Source: an uncultured Alphaproteobacteria bacterium | GTDB taxonomy: Bacteria > Pseudomonadota > Alphaproteobacteria > Rs-D84 | NCBI GenBank assembly: GCA_934230415.1 | Contig: CAKQEW010000007.1 | Span: 1 to 64,000, forward strand | Direction of reading: 5' to 3' | Length of the DNA stretch: 64,000 nucleotides | Shown here: piece after piece, positions 1 through 8,587 of the stretch | How positions within the stretch are numbered: the first letter of the stretch is position 1 | How the letters are laid out: each line of letters begins with the position of its first letter | Program-made: the position numbers and the translations under genes | The notes under the pieces: generated by a model | What the model was told of the DNA's origin: nothing | Databases searched by the model: none | What the model saw: the letters and a program-made list of their open reading frames with translations, nothing else

Positions 1-59
1 TTCGGTTTAACTGTACCTTAATTGTTGGCAAAAAATTCATATTTGTCAAGTACTTATTC

Positions 60-270
60 GTTGGGATTATATTCCCAGGCGACGGGTTGTTGCTGTGGTC
101 TTTTTTTTAGTTGTCACTGCGGGGCAATGGATAAAAACCACCCCGACCCAGCCCCCGCAAAATCGTATGATTTTGTGGGTGGTTCCGCCAGAGGGGAACT
201 TGGCCCGCGACGGTAAAAAACAAGTGCGCCGGCGGCGCACTTCATTACTCTCTGCGCTTTGCTCTCTAAT
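60..270. repeat. Dispersed intergenic repeat mosaic, copy 1
   Basis: Non-coding stretch built from blocks that recur elsewhere in the window: a block with GGGGCAATGGATA, a block with CCCGCAAAATCGT and GTGGGTGGTTCCGCC, a hairpin AGTGCGCC/GGCGCACT at about 223-243, and a CTCT-rich tail (TACTCTCTGCGCTTTGCTCTC). The same hairpin plus tail recurs near 45625-45700. Only short spurious reading frames cross it. Positions 1-59 hold nothing I can name. Confidence 0.6.
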
Positions 271-299
271 AAAAAAACGGGGCGACGCCCCGTTTTTTA
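271..299 (-). terminator. Intrinsic terminator of the rubrerythrin gene
   Basis: Inverted repeat AACGGGGCG/CGCCCCGTT flanked by A and T runs. Read on the minus strand it follows the rubrerythrin stop codon directly. The symmetric A/T runs would also let it work on the plus strand. Confidence 0.8.
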
Positions 300-926
300 T
301 TCATCAATGTTTGTGTATTCACAAAAACCTTCGTTCGTATCACAACGGGAAATTGTACCCTCGCTGATGAAATATCCCTGGTCGTGCAGACACGCCGGGC
401 ATACCTTTGGTGCCTCGGTCCCAATGTGCCACATACCACAGTTCGTGCAACGCCACATAACAATGTGATCCTGTTTGAACAGTGTGCCATCCTCAATTGC
501 ATCAATCAATGCGCGATAACGTGATTCGTGATAGCGTTCTGCATACCCAATGTTTTTCAGAACATCCGCGATTGCTGGGAAACCTTCTTGGGCGGCGATT
601 TGCGCAAATTTAGGATACATATTGGTGTTTTCTTCGTGTTCACCATATGCAGCGGCCTGCAAATTTTCCAATGTTGTGCCAATCTTGCCCGCAGGGAACG
701 ACGCCGTTATTTCCAATTCGCCACCTTCCATAAACTTGAACAGACGGGACGCATGTTCACGTTCCTGTTCGGCTGTTTCCAGAAATATTTTTGCAATCGC
801 CTGGTAACCTTCGTCCTTGGCACGGGATGCAAAGAACGAGTAACGATTACGTGCCTGGGATTCACCCGCAAACGCAATCAATAAATTTTTTTCGGTTTGT
901 GTACCTTTTAACGATGTTTGTGCCAT
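297..926 (-). CDS. rbr: Rubrerythrin
   Basis: A 209-residue protein of the usual rubrerythrin size. The N-terminal two-thirds is a ferritin-like four-helix domain carrying the di-iron ligands: a Glu near residue 22 (GESQARNRY), an EREH motif, and further Glu/His ligands (YGEHEE, ERYHE). The C-terminus has a rubredoxin-like Fe(SCys)4 site with two CxxC pairs (CTNC and CPAC). The family reduces hydrogen peroxide in anaerobes and microaerophiles, acting in the cytosol. The ATG at 926 is chosen because AAGGAG lies just upstream; a longer frame extends upstream but has no ribosome-binding site. It is monocistronic, between its own promoter and terminator. Confidence 0.93.
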   Translation of the reverse strand: MAQTSLKGTQTEKNLLIAFAGESQARNRYSFFASRAKDEGYQAIAKIFLETAEQEREHASRLFKFMEGGELEITASFPAGKIGTTLENLQAAAYGEHEENTNMYPKFAQIAAQEGFPAIADVLKNIGYAERYHESRYRALIDAIEDGTLFKQDHIVMWRCTNCGMWHIGTEAPKVCPACLHDQGYFISEGTISRCDTNEGFCEYTNIDE

Positions 927-966
927 ATCAGTTTTCTCCTTTTCTGTCCTTTTATTGACAAGACGA

Positions 967-994
967 ATTTTACCAGAAAAAAAACAAAAAGCAA
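967..994 (-). promoter_or_regulatory. Predicted promoter of rubrerythrin
   Basis: On the minus strand TTGCTT (989-994) and TAAAAT (967-972) are separated by 16 bp, about 40 bp upstream of the chosen start. Motif match only. Confidence 0.45.
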
Positions 995-1011
995 ACCGTG
1001 ACAAATATCGT

Positions 1012-2509
<1,498 letters not shown>

Positions 2510-2542
2510 TTATCCTGTTTTGTTTGATTATAACTTAAAAAC

Positions 2543-2571
2543 TTGCAATTTCCACCGTAAATATTTATAAT
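2543..2571 (+). promoter_or_regulatory. Predicted promoter of the tmRNA gene
   Basis: TTGCAA (2543-2548) and a perfect TATAAT (2566-2571) with a 17-bp spacer. Transcription would begin near 2578, at the left edge of the tmRNA acceptor piece. The CAU tRNA gene at 8406 has the same TTGCAA/TATAAT pair, which supports both assignments. Confidence 0.75.
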
Positions 2572-2577
2572 ACCAAT

Positions 2578-2957
2578 GTCACGCAAGTGATGATGATTCT
2601 GAAGTCTTTGTGGAATAGACGTTTTGGACTGGGGGGCGGTACCCCACAGCTCCACCAAGATTTATTTCAGAAAATCATTGTGGTTGTGGACATGCGTTAA
2701 TTCGCAGATACCGACCAGAATGATTTTATTGGGGCTGACATAGTTTCGACAGGCGCAGTAAAGACAAAAGATTGAATCCGACATGGCGTCGTTAAAAGCC
2801 TATAAAAAACTGAATGGCGATAGAATCGCTGCGAACGACAATGTTCGCCTTGCAATGGCTGCCTAATATGGCATCGGGTATGATTGGCAATTGTTGATTG
2901 TATCCATTTCGCTTATTGCGGGGCCGTCGGGTGCCCGGCAACAGAAACCCGACATTT
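2578..2957 (+). ncRNA. ssrA: Circularly permuted two-piece tmRNA
   Basis: The gene order is swapped relative to a normal tmRNA. The acceptor piece comes first and ends with CAGCTCC followed by encoded ACCA at 2647-2657. After a removed spacer, the coding piece starts at 2731 with GGGGCTGACATAG. GGGGCTG pairs along its full length with CAGCTCC and includes the G3-U70 pair read by alanyl-tRNA synthetase. The acceptor piece also has the T stem TGGGG/CCCCA, and the coding piece holds the tag frame and downstream hairpins (2926-2932 with 2947-2953). The outer ends are approximate. The T loop reads GGCGGTA instead of the usual TTCRANT. It works with SmpB (32357-32830) to rescue stalled ribosomes. 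Confidence 0.9.
2831..2866 (+). other. tmRNA proteolysis tag frame
   Basis: GCG AAC GAC AAT and onward encodes ANDNVRLAMAA then TAA. The ANDN start and small-residue end match alphaproteobacterial tags. The preceding GCT codon could instead be the resume codon, which would add one Ala. The frame sits in the tmRNA coding piece after the conserved GTTAAAAGCC stretch. Confidence 0.85.
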
Positions 2958-2994
2958 ATGAATAAAAAAACTAAGGAAACAGAAAGGCTGAAAA

Positions 2995-3225
2995 ATGTTT
3001 GGAAAAGTTAAAAAAGTGTTCTTTACAGGTATGTTCGGTATTTTGTATGTATCATTTATGGCCCAGGTTATTTATGTTCTGGGTTTTGTACCTGGGATTG
3101 AAAACAAATTGTTCTATATGGGCACATTGGCATTGGAATGGTTGGTTTTGATTGCGGCGCGTTACCTGTCAAAACGTTCCAGCAACACCGCCCAGTACAA
3201 CGGGTTTAACGGTCGTCGTCGTTAA
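2995..3225 (+). CDS. Small membrane protein, unknown
   Basis: 76 residues with two hydrophobic segments (about residues 9-31 and 40-58) and a very basic C-terminus ending GRRR. A purine-rich site (AAGGAAACAGAAAGG) precedes the ATG. It begins about 40 nt after the tmRNA coding piece and ends in its own terminator, so it may be read from the tmRNA transcript or its own promoter. The family is not recognised. The size, start and terminator suggest a real gene. Confidence 0.7.
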   Translation: MFGKVKKVFFTGMFGILYVSFMAQVIYVLGFVPGIENKLFYMGTLALEWLVLIAARYLSKRSSNTAQYNGFNGRRR

Positions 3226-3247
3226 TTTGTGTACACAATTATTTGAA

Positions 3248-3276
3248 ATCCCCCGATTTTTTCGGGGGATTTTTAT
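3248..3276 (+). terminator. Intrinsic terminator after the small membrane protein
   Basis: Stem ATCCCCCGA/TCGGGGGAT followed by TTTTTAT. Confidence 0.85.
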
Positions 3277-3281
3277 TAGCC

Positions 3282-3309
3282 TTGAATTATCATAAAAATA
3301 TCTTATATT
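3282..3309 (+). promoter_or_regulatory. Predicted promoter of the Lon-like gene, leaderless
   Basis: TTGAAT (3282-3287) and TATATT (3304-3309) are separated by 16 bp. The -10 ends 9 nt before the ATG at 3319 and there is no Shine-Dalgarno, so the mRNA would start at or within a few nt of the start codon. The same geometry occurs at mtaB and the DD-carboxypeptidase gene. Confidence 0.55.
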
Positions 3310-3318
3310 TGTATCACT

Positions 3319-5076
3319 ATGAAAGAATTTATATTACCCGTTCGTGATTTAGTTGTACATCCGGATATTCCGGTGCCGGTGTATGTTGATAACCCACAAT
3401 CTGTGGCATGTATAGAGGCCGCCGTTGCATCGGGTGGTCGCATTGTGTTGGCGCCACAACATTCGTGGGCATATCCTACAAATCCGGCTGATATTTACGA
3501 TGTCGGCACACTGGGCGACATTGTTCAGGCACTGCATATGCCAGATGGCGCAACCCATGTTATTGTTCATACAACCAGTGCGGTCAGCCTGGGCGATATT
3601 ACGGTGAATGGTGGGCTGTTTTCTGGGGATGCAACACCAATTGTTATTGCGAATGACGCTGCGTCTGAACAAACGATTGCATTGCGCGATAAAATCGCTG
3701 AAAACCTGCAGGCATTGTCCAGCGTACGCAAGGTGAAAATTGACCGTCTGCGCGCAATCATGCAAAATTACCCAATGGCGGCATTTGTTGACGCGGTGAT
3801 TCAAATGACCGGTCTGGAAACGGATACGGCGGTGCGTATCTTGCGCGCGACCAGCTGGTACGAAAAACTGGTAATATTATTGGAACAGATTAATTTAATT
3901 ATGGCAACTGCCAAGATAGAAGATTCCATTAATCGCCGTATTCAGCAGCAGATGGAACGCGGACGTCGTGATGCAATTTTGCAAGAAAAACTGCGCGCGA
4001 TTCAGCATGAAATGGGCGAAGACAGTGACGAGGTTGATTCTGAAAATATGCGCAAGCGGATTGAAAACGCCGACCTGCCCGCGGACGTACGTGACAAGGC
4101 CATGACCGAATGGCGGCGCATGCGTTCGTTCGCCCCGATGTCAAATGATGGTGCGTTGTTAAAATCGTATCTGGATGAATTGTTGGCCATGCCATGGAAT
4201 AAATCAGACAAATCTGAAATTGATTTGGATGTGGCGCGTGCCGTTTTGGACAGCGAACATTCCGGCATGCAACCCGTTAAAGAACGCATTTTGGAACACA
4301 TTGCGGTTATGAAAAAGACCGGTAAAAACCAGGGCAGTATTTTGTGCCTGGTTGGTGCACCAGGCGTTGGCAAGACGTCCCTGGGCAAATCGGTCGCACG
4401 TGCACTGGGGCGCAAATATCAGCGTATTTCATTGGGTGGCGTTTCAGACGAGGCGCATTTCCGCGGTCATCGCAAGACGTATATCGGCGCCCAGACGGGT
4501 CGCATTATGGATGCCCTGAAACGCTGCAAGGCAAACAATCCAGTAATCGTGTTGGACGAAATTGATAAAATGGGACGCGATTGGCGTGGCGACCCGGAAT
4601 CTGCATTGTTGGAAATTCTGGATCCGGAACAAAACAAAACATTCCGCGACCATTATTTGGAAGTGGACTTTGACCTGTCCAATGTACTGTTTATTGCGAC
4701 CGCAAACAGCCTGAATATGTCGGCTGCATTAAAGGATCGTATGGAAATTATTGAAATCCCAGGATACAGCGAAGATGACAAGGTTCGTATCGCGCGCGAA
4801 CATCTGATTGCACGCGCGGCACATGATACGGGCTGGGATGTGAATAACATTATCATTGGTGATGACGCGTTGCGCCATATCATTCATAACTATACATCTG
4901 AACAGGGTGTGCGTGAATTGCAACGTGAACTGACCGCAATATTACGGCGCGCACTGTTATTAAATAATTGCGCAGATGAAAAAACAGAATTCACAATTAC
5001 CAAAATTGATGAACTGCTGGCGGCACACAAATCTGGCAACATATCCAAACGAATTGGATTTGGTGCACGTATATAA
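3319..5076 (+). CDS. Lon-like AAA+ ATPase lacking the protease domain
   Basis: 585 residues that follow Lon in order: an N-terminal substrate-binding domain (about 1-190), a helical linker (about 190-310), and the AAA+ module. The module has Walker A GAPGVGKTS near 345, Walker B VIVLDEIDKM near 410, sensor 1 TAN, and the sensor-2 region GVRELQREL. The protein stops at about 585, where bacterial Lon enters its Ser-Lys protease domain of about 200 residues. The next gene (tsaB) starts 11 nt later, so no frameshifted protease remains. It may act as an unfoldase or chaperone, or pair with a protease encoded elsewhere; that is inference. Loss of the domain is directly visible. Confidence 0.88.
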   Translation: MKEFILPVRDLVVHPDIPVPVYVDNPQSVACIEAAVASGGRIVLAPQHSWAYPTNPADIYDVGTLGDIVQALHMPDGATHVIVHTTSAVSLGDITVNGGLFSGDATPIVIANDAASEQTIALRDKIAENLQALSSVRKVKIDRLRAIMQNYPMAAFVDAVIQMTGLETDTAVRILRATSWYEKLVILLEQINLIMATAKIEDSINRRIQQQMERGRRDAILQEKLRAIQHEMGEDSDEVDSENMRKRIENADLPADVRDKAMTEWRRMRSFAPMSNDGALLKSYLDELLAMPWNKSDKSEIDLDVARAVLDSEHSGMQPVKERILEHIAVMKKTGKNQGSILCLVGAPGVGKTSLGKSVARALGRKYQRISLGGVSDEAHFRGHRKTYIGAQTGRIMDALKRCKANNPVIVLDEIDKMGRDWRGDPESALLEILDPEQNKTFRDHYLEVDFDLSNVLFIATANSLNMSAALKDRMEIIEIPGYSEDDKVRIAREHLIARAAHDTGWDVNNIIIGDDALRHIIHNYTSEQGVRELQRELTAILRRALLLNNCADEKTEFTITKIDELLAAHKSGNISKRIGFGARI

Positions 5077-5087
5077 TGGGGGATTAA

Positions 5088-5636
5088 ATGATTCTGGTTA
5101 TAAACACATCGGGGGCCGATTTGGAATTTGTGCTGGGGACGCATCACGCGCGTATCCCGGTTGAAAAACAATCGTTGTCGTTACCAACAGAATGCGAAAA
5201 ATTTATGCACGAATGCGGTGCCACATGGTCTGCGTTGCGTGCAATTGCCGTTGTTGTTGGTCCCGGCAGTTTTACTGGCATCCGGCTGGGTATCGCGTAT
5301 GCCAAGGGTCTGGCGATGGGCTTGAATATTCCGGTTGTACCGATTAATGCATTTGAGTTATATATGGCGCAAAATCCTGATGCGTTTGTTGCAATTGATT
5401 CCGGACGTGGTGATTTCTTTGTTGCATCAAATAAAACCGCGCCCCAGACAATGGGAATTGATGAACTGGAAACACGCCAGATGGAATGTCCAATGACGGT
5501 CGGGCACAAACCATTTGATTTAACGTACGCGACAAAAATCGCTGAACAGAAATTGACCGCCGGCAACCCAGAACCGGTTGTACCAATGTACCTGCGCCCC
5601 AGCTATGCCGAAGAGCACGCCACACATGCTGAATGA
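5088..5636 (+). CDS. tsaB: TsaB, tRNA t6A37 synthesis partner protein
   Basis: 182 residues, short for TsaB (usually about 220-235). It has the N-terminal actin-like ILVINTSG and the family signature GPGSFTGIRLGIAYAKGLA. TsaB binds TsaD and TsaE to make N6-threonylcarbamoyladenosine at position 37 of ANN-reading tRNAs. It is followed by rimI with a short overlap, a frequent arrangement. MtaB at 28191 acts on the t6A product. Confidence 0.9.
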   Translation: MILVINTSGADLEFVLGTHHARIPVEKQSLSLPTECEKFMHECGATWSALRAIAVVVGPGSFTGIRLGIAYAKGLAMGLNIPVVPINAFELYMAQNPDAFVAIDSGRGDFFVASNKTAPQTMGIDELETRQMECPMTVGHKPFDLTYATKIAEQKLTAGNPEPVVPMYLRPSYAEEHATHAE

Positions 5637-6012
5637 ACTGGAAAATCTTCATCGCCTGTGTTTTCCGTCAAAACCATGGACGGCGGCGGACTTTGCAGAC
5701 CTGAAAAAATCTGGTTGTGATATTATCGCCAGTCAAAATGGATTCATTGTATATCGCGGCGTTCTGGACGAAGCAGAACTGATTACCATTGGTGTGCACC
5801 CCGATGCACGGCGTGGTGGTATTGCCGCCGCCATGATGCATATCATGGACCAGGATTTGACCAAGCGTGGTGTTCACAAGATTTTTCTGGAGGTTGCAGA
5901 AAACAACCACCCTGCCCGTCGGTTGTATGAACAGAACGGATACGTCCAGGTTGGCGTGCGTCCCGGATACTATGACGGCACAGATGCCATTTTAATGGAG
6001 AAGGAATTATGA
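5626..6012 (+). CDS. rimI: Ribosomal-protein-alanine N-acetyltransferase (RimI family)
   Basis: About 129 residues, a GNAT fold: the substrate arm with FPSKPWTAADF, the acetyl-CoA site VHPDARRGGIAAAMM (the R/QxxGxG/A motif, slightly altered), and a final NHPARRLYEQNGY segment typical of RimI. It acetylates the N-terminus of S18 in other bacteria. The ATG at 5626 overlaps the end of tsaB by 11 nt; the longer upstream frame has no support. Confidence 0.88.
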   Translation: MLNELENLHRLCFPSKPWTAADFADLKKSGCDIIASQNGFIVYRGVLDEAELITIGVHPDARRGGIAAAMMHIMDQDLTKRGVHKIFLEVAENNHPARRLYEQNGYVQVGVRPGYYDGTDAILMEKEL

Positions 6013-7085
6013 CTGCATACATCCCCAGCCATGCCAAAATAATAAAATGCACACACCAGCATGACAACAGCCAGAAATCCGTCACGAATATCCCGGTTGA
6101 CACGCCTGCAATTGTTGTATTTGGTGGCGAATTAACCACAGACCCACATACGGCAAATTCGTACAGTAAAATGTTGCACCGCGTGCTGGATGAAGAACAA
6201 ATTTCCGGAATGAATATATATTCTGTGGCATATGAGTTTGCATCACACAGCCCGCACCTGGAACGCGCTGATTTGTTTCGGCGTGCGGGGCGCAGGCTGC
6301 AATTTCCAGACGACCCAATTGCCCGTGCCGCACTGCAGGCACGGATGGACGAAATGCAACAACAAGAACCGACGCCAAAATATGTTTCTGAACTGTATGA
6401 TATTTTGATACGTCCACGGATATTTGACGCGAATGGTCGCCCATTGCCACTGAATATTGCGGTACGAAATATGCGACATGTTATATTTTATGCACACTCG
6501 CACGGGCCGGCGGTAATCCGCCAACTGGGCGAACGCATGCATGATGAACTGTTGGCCGCCGGACGTAATCCTGAACAAATTGCACGGATTCAGCGCAACC
6601 TGTTGGTGATTCAGCATGCGCCACTGACGCCACTGAATAATGCGCGTTTTAATACACTGTCATTTGCATCCGCCGAAGATTCATCTATGTTAAATCACGG
6701 AAATCAATTCGCACAATACATGTCTGATAATTCTGCCGATGTTGTGCCCGCATTCTTTGCCGGGGATAGCCATGGAAACGTATTTGTTGTGCGACGCGTA
6801 CGTCATGTACCAATGGGCGAACACGATCATCGTGGTTTGCTGGCCAGTGACCGCGACAAATTAGCCACCACAGACGAAGGTGAAATTCTATTTACCGCCG
6901 AACGTAATGCGCTGGTTCGTGGTGTGCGCAATATGCGCCTGGGACGCGCCATACCATCTGTACGCACACTGACCAATGGTAACGGTATTGATTTTGACCA
7001 GATGAAACGTAATGGCGATGTGCTGTTCAATATTATGTTGACTGATTTGCGGCGACAAAATTCAATACGCGCGCATCAAAAATAA
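6009..7085 (+). CDS. Hypothetical protein with an alpha/beta-hydrolase-like segment
   Basis: 358 residues, start codon overlapping the rimI stop (ATGA) with AAGGAATT upstream, so it is probably the last gene of the Lon-like/tsaB/rimI cluster. I do not recognise the family. Around residue 155 there is a hydrophobic strand followed by HSHGPAV, resembling a hydrolase nucleophile elbow (usually GxSxG), but no convincing acid/His pair follows. No signal peptide. The 3' end overlaps the convergent helicase gene by 53 nt. Confidence 0.65.
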   Translation: MTAYIPSHAKIIKCTHQHDNSQKSVTNIPVDTPAIVVFGGELTTDPHTANSYSKMLHRVLDEEQISGMNIYSVAYEFASHSPHLERADLFRRAGRRLQFPDDPIARAALQARMDEMQQQEPTPKYVSELYDILIRPRIFDANGRPLPLNIAVRNMRHVIFYAHSHGPAVIRQLGERMHDELLAAGRNPEQIARIQRNLLVIQHAPLTPLNNARFNTLSFASAEDSSMLNHGNQFAQYMSDNSADVVPAFFAGDSHGNVFVVRRVRHVPMGEHDHRGLLASDRDKLATTDEGEILFTAERNALVRGVRNMRLGRAIPSVRTLTNGNGIDFDQMKRNGDVLFNIMLTDLRRQNSIRAHQK

Positions 7086-8313
7086 CATCACGTGGACGCA
7101 ACGGTGACGCAACATGCATGTCCGCGGCATTGCGCGTGCGTGACAGTGCAACGTACGTCTGGCCATGTGCAAACGCCCCACGCGAAATATCCACAACAAC
7201 CGCATCCAGTGTTTTTCCCTGGGCCTTGTGAATGGTCATCGCATACCCCAGGTTCAATGGGAATTGCCGAAAACTGCCGACCTCGTTTTCAACGACGCGG
7301 TCGTTTTCATCACGCGTGTATTCAATCTTTTCCCACTTTTCCAGTCGCACAGACACAACATCGCGCGATTTGTTTAATAATTGCACCACAATTTCACGCG
7401 CCGACAACGACTGAACAATTCCCATTGATCCATTGTGCCATTTGTCACTGTTTTTCACAAAGACAACCAGCGCCCCAACCTTTAACACCAGATTCAGTGG
7501 TGCCGGCACATCGCGTTCTGAAAACGTTCCTGATAATGTTCCGGTGTATGCAACCTCTGGCGCGCCAATCTGGCCCAGGCGTTCGGCGTTAATACGTTCG
7601 GCAACCGCACGAAACGGGGTAATTATCACGGCGTTATCGCGACGCGCACGATCATCAATTCTGCACGCGTTAAAGAATTCCAATGCCCCCAAATCGCCCG
7701 AACGCAACCGCACCAGGTTATCCAACAATGCCTTGTCCTGTTGGCGATACACACATTCAAAATCAAATCGCTGAAATTCACATCGGTGCGCAACATTTGC
7801 ATCAAAGAAATATGCATTTTCGTGACCATATGCCTGGGCATAGTATTCGGTCGCACCGCGCGTGATAACCGGCGGCAATTGGTACAAATCACCAATCGCA
7901 ACAATCTGGATCCCGCCAAATGGTGCATTGTTACGACGCGCCTGGCGTGCCAAGATGTCCATCGCATCCAGCAAATCCGGCGCGACCATGGAAATTTCAT
8001 CAATAATCAAGACATCTGTTGCATTTAATATATTGCGTGGTTTTGCCTTTAATTTCAGCAATTCCGGCATGATAAAATCACGCGGCTGAATCTGGAACAA
8101 CGAATGAATGGTTTGTCCCCCGATATTCAGCGCCGATACCGCCGTCGGACATGCACAGACGACCCGCTTGTTCAATGCAGATTTCAGGTAATTCACAAAC
8201 GTTGACTTGCCGGTGCCCGCCTGGCCCAGAATCAGGACATTTGCCCCAGAATGTGCCACGGCATCAAATGCCGCCATTTGAACATCGTTTAAAATTGGTT
8301 TAACCAGACTCAT
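7033..8313 (-). CDS. Pif1/RecD-like superfamily 1B DNA helicase
   Basis: 426 residues. Motifs in order: Walker A GQAGTGKST (motif I), IIDEISMV (motif II), GDLYQLPPV (motif III), VYRQ (motif IV region), TIHKAQGKTLD (motif V) and YVALSRTR (motif VI). This set is typical of bacterial Pif1-like 5'-3' helicases used at stalled forks and G-quadruplexes. The ATG at 8313 is preferred, with AGGA about 9 nt upstream; a further 14 codons are open but unsupported. The tail overlaps the convergent gene at 6009-7085. Confidence 0.9.
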   Translation of the reverse strand: MSLVKPILNDVQMAAFDAVAHSGANVLILGQAGTGKSTFVNYLKSALNKRVVCACPTAVSALNIGGQTIHSLFQIQPRDFIMPELLKLKAKPRNILNATDVLIIDEISMVAPDLLDAMDILARQARRNNAPFGGIQIVAIGDLYQLPPVITRGATEYYAQAYGHENAYFFDANVAHRCEFQRFDFECVYRQQDKALLDNLVRLRSGDLGALEFFNACRIDDRARRDNAVIITPFRAVAERINAERLGQIGAPEVAYTGTLSGTFSERDVPAPLNLVLKVGALVVFVKNSDKWHNGSMGIVQSLSAREIVVQLLNKSRDVVSVRLEKWEKIEYTRDENDRVVENEVGSFRQFPLNLGYAMTIHKAQGKTLDAVVVDISRGAFAHGQTYVALSRTRNAADMHVASPLRPRDVIFDARVLNFVAANQST

Positions 8314-8368
8314 GCATCCAATCCTGGCACAATGGCGACAAAAAATAAAGCACAATAATAAAAATGAC

Positions 8369-8396
8369 TTGCAACAAATGCGAAAACATATATAAT
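8369..8396 (+). promoter_or_regulatory. Predicted promoter of the CAU tRNA
   Basis: TTGCAA (8369-8374), 16-bp spacer, TATAAT (8391-8396), about 9 bp before the mature tRNA 5' end. Confidence 0.7.
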
Positions 8397-8405
8397 TGCC
8401 CCCGT

Positions 8406-8482
8406 GGGTTAGTAGCTCAGTTGGTTAGAGCGGAGCGCTCATAACGCTTTGGTCGTGGGTTCAAGTCCTACCTAACCCACCA
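8406..8482 (+). tRNA. tRNA with CAU anticodon (elongator Met or lysidine Ile2)
   Basis: Full cloverleaf: acceptor GGGTTAG/CTAACCC, D arm GCTC/GAGC, anticodon arm GAGCG-CTCATAA-CGCTT, T arm GTGGG-TTCAAGT-CCTAC, discriminator A and encoded CCA. The first pair is G-C, so it is not initiator tRNA. The loop and neighbouring TTGGTCG resemble tRNA-Ile2 (CAU read after lysidine modification) at least as much as elongator Met; I cannot separate the two by eye. Confidence 0.93.
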
Positions 8483-8490
8483 CAAAATTC

Positions 8491-8515
8491 GGCATGCCAT
8501 TGGCATGCCTTTTTA
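8491..8515 (+). terminator. Intrinsic terminator after the tRNA
   Basis: Near-perfect stem GGCATGCC/GGCATGCC with a 3-nt loop region and a following TTTTTA. Confidence 0.8.
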
Positions 8516-8587
8516 TATATAACTCATTTTTTCTCTTGCAGTGGTTGGTGGAATTTTTCTATGATTGGTTATAAAAGAGAGGAAGTT

